DNA from: Telluribacter humicola
Lineage (GTDB): Bacteria > Bacteroidota > Bacteroidia > Cytophagales > Spirosomataceae
Length of the DNA stretch: 64,000 bases
Assembly (NCBI RefSeq): GCF_017355935.1
Contig: NZ_JAFIQT010000003.1
Location: 62,001 to 126,000, forward strand
Reading direction: 5' to 3'
Position 1 is the stretch's first letter. Each line of letters opens with the position of its first letter. Position numbers and translations under genes: made by a program. Below the pieces are notes generated by a model. The model ran no database searches, was not told the DNA's origin, and saw only the letters and a list, made by a program, of their open reading frames with translations. Below, one piece after another: positions 28,488 to 36,226 of the stretch.

Positions 28488-28525
28488 TAACCCATACTCA
28501 TTAAGAATACAACAACAGAAGCAAC

Positions 28526-30226
28526 ATGAACTATTTCAAGCATAAAATTTTGCTACTGGCAGCCGCGGGATTTCTGATGACGTCCTGTGAAAAAGAGGCT
28601 TTCGTGGATATCAACACCAATCCCGATGCACTTTCGGCAGTGCCGCCCCAGAATCAGTTCCTCAACGCAACGATCAGCATGCATAGCCAGGACTTTGAGG
28701 CCTACTATGACCTGTACCGCCGCATTATGCCCTGGCTCCAGTACTCGACCGACATTAATGGTAACCAGGGAGCATTTACGCAGAACGTTGACAACTTCTC
28801 TCAGCGCTACGGACGTTTGTACAACGGTATCGGCGACCGTCTGAACGACGTTGAGAAGCTGGTAGAAAAGCTGCCAGCCGAAGAGCAGCCTCGCTATCAG
28901 AACATGATTCGTATTTCACGTATCCTGAAGGCGTACTATACCTTCTACGTATCTGATATCTATGGTAGCATACCGTATTCAGAAGCGTTCCAGGGACGTT
29001 ACGGTGGTACACTTCAGCCTGGATATGATACTCAGCAGGAAATTTTCGCTCAGCTGGACAGCGAGCTGAAAGAGGCCATCAGCACACTGAAGGCGGCACC
29101 GTCCGCTCCTCAGATAAGCCTGGGGCAGTATGATCAGTACTTTAATGGCAACGCTCAGCAATGGGTAAAAGCCGGTAACGCACTGCGTCTGAAAATAGCT
29201 ATGCGTCAGCTTAAGGCAGATCCTACCAAGGCGGAGTCTATCATCAAAGAGGTACTTGCTCAGCCTGCTGCCGACCTGATGTCATCTAATGATGATAACT
29301 GGGTGTTCCGTGCTAATGCTGCCTTCACCGGCGGTGGCAACTGGGATCCTACGTCGCTGCGTGCTCCCAAGCCTATTGTAGACTTTATGTGGGAGAATAA
29401 GGATCCTCGTCTGGATGCATTCTTCACACCTAACTCTTATTCACAGGCCAACGTTGATCTGCTTGTAGCGAATAATCAGCTACCGGCTGGTACCACAGCT
29501 CCTGTGCGCCGGTACGTAGGTAGCTACACTAGCCCTGATGATGTAAAAAATCAGGCTATTGCTCAGCGTTTTTACCGCCCACGTCAGGTAATGTCGAATG
29601 GTCAGCAGGTGTCTATCGATACGCTTTCGTTTATCCAGCCCCGTCTTTTCAGCGCAACGGCAGCTGATGCCAGCGGTAACGCCGGTACAGGATTATCTTA
29701 CCTGCCGGTTATTACATTTGCTGATTTTGCCTTTATGCGTGCCGAGGCGGCTGCCCGTGGCATTACGGCTGAAAGTGCTAAGGAATGGTATGAGACTGGG
29801 GTTAGAAGCTCGATCAGATGGTACGATGCCATTGCTCAGGGAGCCAACCTGACCAACTATACTCCTGTTACACAAGCTGAGATCGATGCTTATCTGGCAG
29901 ATACCGACGTAGCGTTCAATCCTGCCAAGGCGCTGGAGCAGATCGCCAGCCAGGCGTACTTGCACTTCCTGAAGCAACCAACCGAAGGATGGGCTACCTG
30001 GAAGCGTACCGGATTCCCTAACGCAACCTCGGTAGTGCCTATGCCTACCCTGACCAATAACGGCGCTACGCTGGTACTGCCTCGTCGCGCTCCGCTTGGA
30101 CTGATCAACCCGAACGACCCTAACTTCGCCAACAAGAAAGCGGCTTATGACGCTATGGCTCAAATAGCGGGCTTCGGACGTGATCCCCAGGATGCTACCG
30201 GCCGTGTATGGTGGGATCGTCCTTGA
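28526..30226 (+). CDS. SusD-like substrate-binding lipoprotein
   Basis: A 566-residue lipoprotein (signal ending MTSC, C21) of the SusD/RagB superfamily, the surface lid of the adjacent SusC transporter. The start of the mature part, FVDINTNPDAL followed by QFLNATI, is the hallmark of the SusD-like_2 subfamily. TPR-like helices follow, and the C-terminus has TEGWATWKRTGFP. It is followed by a strong terminator. Confidence 0.93.
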   Translation: MNYFKHKILLLAAAGFLMTSCEKEAFVDINTNPDALSAVPPQNQFLNATISMHSQDFEAYYDLYRRIMPWLQYSTDINGNQGAFTQNVDNFSQRYGRLYNGIGDRLNDVEKLVEKLPAEEQPRYQNMIRISRILKAYYTFYVSDIYGSIPYSEAFQGRYGGTLQPGYDTQQEIFAQLDSELKEAISTLKAAPSAPQISLGQYDQYFNGNAQQWVKAGNALRLKIAMRQLKADPTKAESIIKEVLAQPAADLMSSNDDNWVFRANAAFTGGGNWDPTSLRAPKPIVDFMWENKDPRLDAFFTPNSYSQANVDLLVANNQLPAGTTAPVRRYVGSYTSPDDVKNQAIAQRFYRPRQVMSNGQQVSIDTLSFIQPRLFSATAADASGNAGTGLSYLPVITFADFAFMRAEAAARGITAESAKEWYETGVRSSIRWYDAIAQGANLTNYTPVTQAEIDAYLADTDVAFNPAKALEQIASQAYLHFLKQPTEGWATWKRTGFPNATSVVPMPTLTNNGATLVLPRRAPLGLINPNDPNFANKKAAYDAMAQIAGFGRDPQDATGRVWWDRP

Positions 30227-30256
30227 AAAATATAGATTGATTGTGGTGTATATTCT

Positions 30257-30286
30257 AAAAGCCGGGCGGATATCCGCCCGGCTTTT
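30257..30286. terminator. Bidirectional terminator after SusD
   Basis: A perfect 14-bp inverted repeat AAAAGCCGGGCGGA / TCCGCCCGGCTTTT with loop TA, then more T. It separates the SusD gene from the convergent cytochrome-VCBS gene. Confidence 0.92.
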
Positions 30287-30316
30287 TTGTATCAGTACTT
30301 CGCACCTAATGCTTTA

Positions 30317-31843
30317 CTAGCGTAGTTTATTTTCCAATAACACTACTCCTTTGTTCTCGCGGTTCCAGCGTTCTTTCACCTCTTTGGGAGTAGGAGTAAT
30401 AGTCAGGGAGAAAGATCCCAGCAGGATATCCTGATCACCATCCCGATCTACATCGGCAATATCCATCGTCAGCCAGCGTCCCAGATTCGTATCGCCGAAG
30501 GTACGGGGCTGGTACTTACCCCCTCCCTGATTCTCGAGGTACACAAAACTCTCAACGGGCTGCCTGGCATAATTGGGAAAGAATGCAATGGCCGCTATGT
30601 CCAGATCACCATCTCCATCGAAGTCACGGGCCTGCGCCTGGGTAGCTCCATGCATCGGGTAGAAAAAGCTTTCTTTGAATACTCCAGAACCATTATTGAG
30701 GTAGATGCGGATACCGTGGTAAGGCTTCATGGTATGTGAATGGTCGGCATTATCCCCATTAGAGTACAGAATATCCATATGGCCATCCTTATTGAAATCA
30801 GCCAGCTCGAAGTACCCTGAGCCGAATACCGGCGAGAATCGCAGTAGTACTTTCTTGACAAAGTTTCCCCTGTCATCATTCAGGTAGACGGCTATCTGTT
30901 CATCACCCTGGGCCCACAGTACCCACAGGTCTTTGCGACCATCGCCGTTGTAGTCGTGCCAGTAGGTCTGGCGAGCGCCGGGCCGGTCTTCAATGATATG
31001 CATCCGCATACTGTCGTTAGCCATGGCTTCGTACCAGGCCAGCCGTCCTACGTAGTTACCATATTCAGACACCACCACATCTTCCCGACCATCTTTGTTG
31101 ATATCAGCTTGTGACATGTGCACGGGGCGACGCAGTCCCTCTACCAAAGCTTTCCCTTTCCATCTCCCCTCTTCCTTACTCAGTCGGAACAGGTCACCCG
31201 TACTCTTGTCGTTCGGATCCATAATCCCCATACCGAGCAGATCCCACTCATTTTTCCGGAAACGAATATCAGAAAATGGACTGCGGGAGCGGAACAGCGA
31301 GTCTACCGGCCGTAGATTGGGATCCAGTACATAAATAGCTCCTGAGCGAAGCCCCGCCCATATCCGCTGGTTCAACGAATCGTAGCGCACCGCCGTCACC
31401 ATAGCCTGGATAGGATGCGGAGTGGTACGTACCTGGAATCCAGTTAATAGCTGTGGGGCCTCCTTCCGTACCGTATCCGGCAGCTTCTCGGGAGCATTCT
31501 GCAGATAGTAGGCGACAATACTCTCCCACTCCTTCTGGCTTACTACCGGCTCAACCGGAAATATTCCGGCATCAACGACTACCTGCTCATTGGCATTATG
31601 CAGGCTATCCAGATTGAGCCCCCGATATGAAATACCCAGACGGGCCGCCATGTGTGGCAGTACTCCCTCGTCCCACACTTTTTTGGGAAGTAGCGAAGGC
31701 TCCGGGAATAGGTGGCACCCGCCACAGTGTGTTCGGGCCAGGGCTTCTCCTCCCTGTTGTCCTCCCGTACTGCATGACCAATACCCTATCGCTCCGGTAC
31801 TAAGCGTAACCAGAGCAAACCAAACTTTACTGAATCGGATCAC
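30317..31843 (-). CDS. Cytochrome c-type VCBS-repeat lipoprotein
   Basis: A 508-residue exported protein. The signal ends at a lipobox-like YWSC (C24) and a haem c site CGGCH follows at C40-H44, so a short cytochrome-like head precedes a beta-propeller with VCBS motifs (DINKDGREDVVVSEYG, DYNGDGRKDLW, DFDGDGDLDIAAIAF). The start is GTG, which shares 4 bases (GTGA) with the stop of argH, so translation is coupled to argH. The fold is a surface-anchored propeller with possible electron transfer. By content it belongs with the haloperoxidase group, by transcription with argH. Confidence 0.82.
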   Translation of the reverse strand: MIRFSKVWFALVTLSTGAIGYWSCSTGGQQGGEALARTHCGGCHLFPEPSLLPKKVWDEGVLPHMAARLGISYRGLNLDSLHNANEQVVVDAGIFPVEPVVSQKEWESIVAYYLQNAPEKLPDTVRKEAPQLLTGFQVRTTPHPIQAMVTAVRYDSLNQRIWAGLRSGAIYVLDPNLRPVDSLFRSRSPFSDIRFRKNEWDLLGMGIMDPNDKSTGDLFRLSKEEGRWKGKALVEGLRRPVHMSQADINKDGREDVVVSEYGNYVGRLAWYEAMANDSMRMHIIEDRPGARQTYWHDYNGDGRKDLWVLWAQGDEQIAVYLNDDRGNFVKKVLLRFSPVFGSGYFELADFNKDGHMDILYSNGDNADHSHTMKPYHGIRIYLNNGSGVFKESFFYPMHGATQAQARDFDGDGDLDIAAIAFFPNYARQPVESFVYLENQGGGKYQPRTFGDTNLGRWLTMDIADVDRDGDQDILLGSFSLTITPTPKEVKERWNRENKGVVLLENKLR

Positions 31844-33177
31844 GCGGTGAGGAGGTTGTTAAGAGCAATGTCTACTTTACCAAATTCAAACCGCGACAGC
31901 TCCTGCTCCATTCGCGCTCTGATCTCCTCATTCTGTAGGTTCCCGATGCTTCCCTCGTGGGTATGCTGCAGTTCGCGAGGTGCTTTATAAGTCCCTTCAC
32001 CTATTTCCTTTCCGACCTGACGGTAGGCATCACGAAAAGGTACTCCCTGCATCACCAGCTCATTGACCCGCTCCACGCTGAACAGCAGGTCGTATTTTTC
32101 ATCTTTAAGCAGCTCAGGCTTTACCTGCATGTGCTCCAGCATAAAAGCCGCAATGTCCAGGCAGTTCAGGGTTTCTTCAAAGGCAGGCATGAGTATCTCT
32201 TTTAGCAGCTGCATATCCCGGTGATACCCCGAGGGTAGGTTGCTTAGTACCAGCGTCACCTCCATTGGCAGGGCCTTCAGGCGGTTAGTCTTGGCGCGAA
32301 GCAGCTCCGCTACGTCGGGATTCTTCTTATGGGGCATGATGCTACTACCCGTCGTAAGGTCGTCAGGTAAGACGATGAAGCCGAAGTTCTGGCTGTTGTA
32401 GAGGCATACATCCATGGCCATCCGCGACACGGTAGCCGCCAGGGAGGCAATAGCCGTTAGAGCCGCCTGTTCGGTACGTCCGCGGCTCATCTGGGCGTAT
32501 ACCACATTATGGTGCATGCCTTCGAAGCCCAATAATTCGGTAGTCAGTGTACGGTTGAGGGGGAATGATGATCCATAGCCGGCCCCTGACCCCAGTGGAT
32601 TGCGGTTGGCCAGACGGTAGGCTGCATTGAGCTGTACTACATCATCGATGAGGGCTTCGGCATAGGCACCAAACCATAAGCCAAACGATGATGGCATAGC
32701 GATCTGCAGGTGCGTATAGCCCGGCAGCAGATCATCCTTATGCTGATCCGAACGACGAGCGAGTACGTCAAACAGTTTCTGCGTAGCCTGTACTACCTCC
32801 GTGAGTTGATCGCGCACGTAGAGCTTCATATCTACCAGCACCTGATCGTTACGGGAGCGGCCGCTATGTATTTTCTTACCAACATCGCCCAGCTTGCGTG
32901 TCAACATGAGCTCGACCTGCGAGTGTACGTCCTCCACGCCTTCTTCTATTATAAACTCCCCGCGCTGTATCTGCTCGTGGATGGCTTTGAGTTCAACCCG
33001 CAGAGCGGTCAGATCTTCGGTCGTCAGCAGACCAATGGTTTCGAGCATAGTAGCGTGAGCCAGATTCCCTAATACATCAAATTCAGCTAGGTAGAGGTCC
33101 ATTTCACGATCGCGCCCGACGGTGAAGCGATCTATTTTATCAGAGGTAACAGTATTTTCTTTTTGCCAGAGTTTCAA
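31840..33177 (-). CDS. argH: Argininosuccinate lyase
   Basis: Last enzyme of arginine synthesis: argininosuccinate to arginine and fumarate. It belongs to the fumarase/aspartase superfamily, with the signature TTGSSIMPHKKNPDVAELLR, the region HSGRSRNDQVLVDMKLYVRD and the catalytic histidine in LPGYTHLQIAMP. Length 445 is normal. It is unusual that its stop overlaps the start of a secreted cytochrome-VCBS gene by 4 bases. Confidence 0.95.
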   Translation of the reverse strand: MKLWQKENTVTSDKIDRFTVGRDREMDLYLAEFDVLGNLAHATMLETIGLLTTEDLTALRVELKAIHEQIQRGEFIIEEGVEDVHSQVELMLTRKLGDVGKKIHSGRSRNDQVLVDMKLYVRDQLTEVVQATQKLFDVLARRSDQHKDDLLPGYTHLQIAMPSSFGLWFGAYAEALIDDVVQLNAAYRLANRNPLGSGAGYGSSFPLNRTLTTELLGFEGMHHNVVYAQMSRGRTEQAALTAIASLAATVSRMAMDVCLYNSQNFGFIVLPDDLTTGSSIMPHKKNPDVAELLRAKTNRLKALPMEVTLVLSNLPSGYHRDMQLLKEILMPAFEETLNCLDIAAFMLEHMQVKPELLKDEKYDLLFSVERVNELVMQGVPFRDAYRQVGKEIGEGTYKAPRELQHTHEGSIGNLQNEEIRARMEQELSRFEFGKVDIALNNLLTA

Positions 33178-33366
33178 AGTACTTATTGAATTACAGATGA
33201 ATACTAGATGAATTGCAAATTTCGAAAGGTTTTAGCAAAATTGATGGATTACTTTTAACAATGTTACTTATACCTATGTGACTCGTATTCTTTGGATAAC
33301 GAATGTCTACACCTTCCAACGCTGCCATTGCCATGGTAGTACACCTTCAGACTTTGTTGACCTTAA

Positions 33367-34401
33367 TCAGTTACTATCTTCCAGATTAGTATCGAGTGCC
33401 CATATTTCTTCCTTGGTACTAACAATCTGGGTAGCCAGATCTTTGGCAGTCACCAAACGGGTCACTTTTATGAAAGTAGGCCATCCTGACCCCATATCTA
33501 TGTAGTGAGAACTGTAGGCTTCTACCTTCATATCCATCTTTTCCAACTGATTCTGAAGATCAGTAGTAGGTTTTACCCCAGCCTCCTTTGCCGTTTCCTG
33601 TAGCGACTTTGCATACCCGTTCATAAACTCATTCAAATCAGCATATTTCTCAACGTCATACCGCACCTCATAGGAAGTAGTATCAATGGAAGTTACGTAT
33701 AAATAGCAATTTAGATCAATGGTCTTATCCCCAATTAGTCCAGGAACAGACTCTGTGAAGTTAAGCGTATCGTTGATCCCAGTGGCATACCCATGCAAGG
33801 TGTGGAACTGACTAACAAAAACATGGTAGACATTATCGAATAGAACTTTGCCGTTTGCCAGTTTGCTGGCTAGAGATTCGGTCAGCTTTTTCTCTGCTTC
33901 ATCTTTGTAGCTCTTCTTTTTTAGCTCTCCATTAACTACCTCTTTCATCATTTTATCCAGGCCCCTCTCAATCATTTCGCGATTTTTATAACCCTCCATT
34001 GCTCCCGTCTCGTCAGTGGTGTAGTAGAGTGTAAGATCATCTTCGGATAAATTCAACGCTTCATAAGGCAACGTGGGGTCATTGGATAAGTCACGCTTGT
34101 TTTCTATCATGCGGTACTCCAGATTGTAAGACTGCTCAGTAGAATCAATAACCTGGAATTGTACAATAGCATCAAATTCAGTTTTTTGAGATATCAGGCT
34201 ATCACCTAGATATTGATAGCTTAGCTTTCTAGCTCTGTACTTCTTTACATCACCCTTGTTCCAGTAAGCAATTATATGTAGCGGAGTAGCGGAGGTATCT
34301 CTGGAAATCCATTGAGCATTTTTGATTTCCTGCGCCTGGGATGATAGCGTCGTAGTAAGATAAATAACAAGAAAGCACAGAAATAAGTAGTTTTGTTTCA
34401 T
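33367..34401 (-). CDS. Secreted protein of unknown function
   Basis: A 344-residue protein with a clear signal peptide (MKQNYLFLCFLVIYLTTTLS, cleavage near SQAQ). The mature part is polar, lacks cysteines apart from one, and mixes beta stretches (FDAIVQFQVIDSTEQSYNLEYR) with a lysine/glutamate-rich helical middle. I do not recognise a family. It is a single gene with a -7-like TACATTTG on the minus strand at 34456-34463. Confidence 0.6.
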   Translation of the reverse strand: MKQNYLFLCFLVIYLTTTLSSQAQEIKNAQWISRDTSATPLHIIAYWNKGDVKKYRARKLSYQYLGDSLISQKTEFDAIVQFQVIDSTEQSYNLEYRMIENKRDLSNDPTLPYEALNLSEDDLTLYYTTDETGAMEGYKNREMIERGLDKMMKEVVNGELKKKSYKDEAEKKLTESLASKLANGKVLFDNVYHVFVSQFHTLHGYATGINDTLNFTESVPGLIGDKTIDLNCYLYVTSIDTTSYEVRYDVEKYADLNEFMNGYAKSLQETAKEAGVKPTTDLQNQLEKMDMKVEAYSSHYIDMGSGWPTFIKVTRLVTAKDLATQIVSTKEEIWALDTNLEDSN

Positions 34402-34506
34402 ACTGTTACACAGATTTGTTAGTGAGGAAGATGGAGGTTATTTACGGTCTTGTGGCAAATGTAAGCAAAGCCGTCTGTTTGGGGTTAATAGAGTGGTAGG
34501 GAGTAG

Positions 34507-34537
34507 CCTGTGGCACCGTTGTAAACAGTGCCACAGG
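34507..34537. repeat. REP-like palindrome 1, upstream of the RAYT gene
   Basis: CCTGTGGCACCGTT and AACAGTGCCACAGG pair over 14 positions with one mismatch, around loop GTA. GTAG stands directly 5' (34503-34506). The right arm overlaps a possible GTG codon of the RAYT frame, but the ATG is 33 bases further on. The core CAC-n-GTT / AAC-n-GTG is shared with the palindromes at 35181, 53458 and 53499. Confidence 0.75.
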
Positions 34538-34569
34538 TAGCAATACAGGTTCGGAATAAACAATCCCAT

Positions 34570-35163
34570 ATGCTTTTAAAGGAAGGCCATATCTACCATG
34601 TTTACAATCGGGGCAACAACAGGCAGCCCATCTTCTTCAAGGAGGAGAACTACCTGTACTTTCTCCGGCAGTTCCGACTGTACCTACTACCTCATTGCGA
34701 CGTACTAGCCTACTGCCTGATGCCTAACCACTTTCACTTTATGATCTATGCCAACCATAATTCTGTAATAGCTACTGGCGATCATTCCATAAAGCGGAAC
34801 GCTTTCAGCGAGGGACTTCGGAAACTACTAAGCTACTATACCCAGGCTATCAATAAACAGGAGAAACGAACAGGCTCCCTTTTCACACAGAACACCCGAT
34901 TCAGATGCCTTACTGATACGATTCACAAAGAAATATACAGCAGTACCTGCTTCCACTATATTCACCAAAACCCAATGAAAGCACAGCTGGTTAATTACAT
35001 GGAAGACTGGACTTTCTCGTCTTTCCGTGATTACGCCGGTTTACGTAAAGGTACACTGTGTAATCAGGAGCTGAGTCAGCAAGTTTTACCTATCAATTTT
35101 GATAACTTTTATCAGGAGTCGTATCAGGTAATCAAAGAGGACCTGGTTAAGCAAATTTTGTAA
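34570..35163 (+). CDS. REP-associated tyrosine transposase (RAYT, Y1 HUH family)
   Basis: A 197-residue Y1 transposase-like protein of the IS200/IS605 group, REP-associated branch. Near the start it has HIYHVYNRGNNRQPIFF, then the HUH pair in CLMPNHFHFMIY (H54, H56), and the candidate catalytic tyrosine in LLSYYTQAINKQEKRTGSLF. The late stretch HYIHQNPMKAQLV is typical. Such proteins act on palindromic REP DNA and are usually single-copy and domesticated. The gene sits between two related palindromes (34507-34537 and 35181-35213). I use the ATG at 34570 because earlier start codons fall in the palindrome. Confidence 0.9.
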   Translation: MLLKEGHIYHVYNRGNNRQPIFFKEENYLYFLRQFRLYLLPHCDVLAYCLMPNHFHFMIYANHNSVIATGDHSIKRNAFSEGLRKLLSYYTQAINKQEKRTGSLFTQNTRFRCLTDTIHKEIYSSTCFHYIHQNPMKAQLVNYMEDWTFSSFRDYAGLRKGTLCNQELSQQVLPINFDNFYQESYQVIKEDLVKQIL

Positions 35164-35180
35164 AATACACCTTAAGTATT

Positions 35181-35213
35181 ATCTATGGCACGGTTTCAAA
35201 CTGTGCCATAGAT
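35181..35213. repeat. REP-like palindrome 2, downstream of the RAYT gene
   Basis: ATCTATGGCACGGTTT and AAACTGTGCCATAGAT form a 16-position hairpin with one G-T pair, at the same place where palindrome 1 has its mismatch. It starts 18 bases after the RAYT stop. It may also act as a terminator, but there is no T run behind it. Confidence 0.7.
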
Positions 35214-35231
35214 CCCGTAACCACTAACCCT

Positions 35232-36149
35232 ATGAACGACACTTCACCACAACAACTACAAACGCTGGACACCATACTGGAAGGACTTATGAGCCGCTAC
35301 CAGGAACGGGTGCCTGATGTAATGGGCATCATCAACGCCATGATGGCCGAAGGCCTGATTGAACAGCCCAACGATATTGAAAACGATCATATTGCTTTCC
35401 GGACCATGGGTGTGCCCCACTTGGGCATCCAGTCCTTCGAGAAGATATTCCTCCACTACGGCTACCAGAAGCGCGACTACTACTACTTTGAGGGTAAAAA
35501 GTTGGATGCCTACTGGTACAGCCCACCCCAGCCGCACTACCCACGCATATTCGTCAGCGAGCTACGCGTAGGTGAACTGTCAGAAGAGGCCCAGCGCATC
35601 ATCCGCAGCTATACCGACCAGGTAACCAGTGATCCCGTTGATAGCCTGGACCTGAATGATGGTGCTTCCGTAGATGGATTCCTGCACCAGCCCCTGTGGC
35701 GTACCCCCACCCTCAGCGATTACTTGACGCTGCTTAAAGAAAGCGAGTACGCCGCCTGGGTGATCTACAACCGGTACTACCTCAACCACTTTACCATCAG
35801 TGTACACAACCTGCCCGAAGGCTACAATACCGTAGCGGAATTCAACCAGTTTCTGGAAAAGCACGGGTTCAGGCTCAATGACTCGGGTGGGAAGATAAAG
35901 GAAAGCCCCGACGGAGGGCTTCTGCAGAGCTCAACGGTAGCCGAGATGATCGAAGCCGAATTTGCGGGGGGTGAAAAGCATCGTATATCCGGCTCCTACG
36001 TAGAGTTTGCCGAAAGACGGGTGCTACCGGAGTTCGCCAACCTACCCAAAGATCAGATCCGGCGCCAGCACCGCCGCGATGGCTTCGAAGCGGGCAACGC
36101 CGATAAGATATTTGAAAGTACCTACACAAGTCAGACTACAAAACAATAG
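35232..36149 (+). CDS. DUF1338 protein, 2-oxoadipate dioxygenase/decarboxylase family
   Basis: A 305-residue cytoplasmic protein of the DUF1338 family, to which the lysine-catabolic enzyme HglS/YdcJ (2-oxoadipate to 2-hydroxyglutarate, Fe-dependent) belongs. Probable metal ligands are the histidine in DHIAFRT, the histidine in HFTISVHNL and the glutamate in GSYVEFAERR. The arrangement is like a vicinal-oxygen-chelate fold. The protein is shorter than the best-studied members (about 450 residues), so the exact substrate is open. Its stop lies inside a terminator-like hairpin. Confidence 0.8.
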   Translation: MNDTSPQQLQTLDTILEGLMSRYQERVPDVMGIINAMMAEGLIEQPNDIENDHIAFRTMGVPHLGIQSFEKIFLHYGYQKRDYYYFEGKKLDAYWYSPPQPHYPRIFVSELRVGELSEEAQRIIRSYTDQVTSDPVDSLDLNDGASVDGFLHQPLWRTPTLSDYLTLLKESEYAAWVIYNRYYLNHFTISVHNLPEGYNTVAEFNQFLEKHGFRLNDSGGKIKESPDGGLLQSSTVAEMIEAEFAGGEKHRISGSYVEFAERRVLPEFANLPKDQIRRQHRRDGFEAGNADKIFESTYTSQTTKQ

Positions 36150-36208
36150 GCTTTGCGCTGGCTGTAGGCTGTAGGCTATATGCCTTAGGCTATAAAAAAA
36201 AGCCTATT
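36145..36208. terminator. Terminator-like repeat between convergent genes
   Basis: Outer arms AATAGGCTTT and AAAAGCCTATT enclose a stretch with repeated TAGGCT/TAGGCTATA units. A run of eight A on the left side of one arm and T-rich stretches suit termination in both directions between the DUF1338 and esterase genes. The inner repeats look like slipped copies of GTAGGCT. Confidence 0.6.
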
Positions 36209-36226
36209 GCCTAGAGCATACAGCCC

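Noticed and set aside
34528-34569. GTG at 34528 as start of the RAYT gene.
   Set aside because: It lies in the right arm of palindrome 1, and the protein family starts at the ATG at 34570 (LLKEGHIYHVYNRG).
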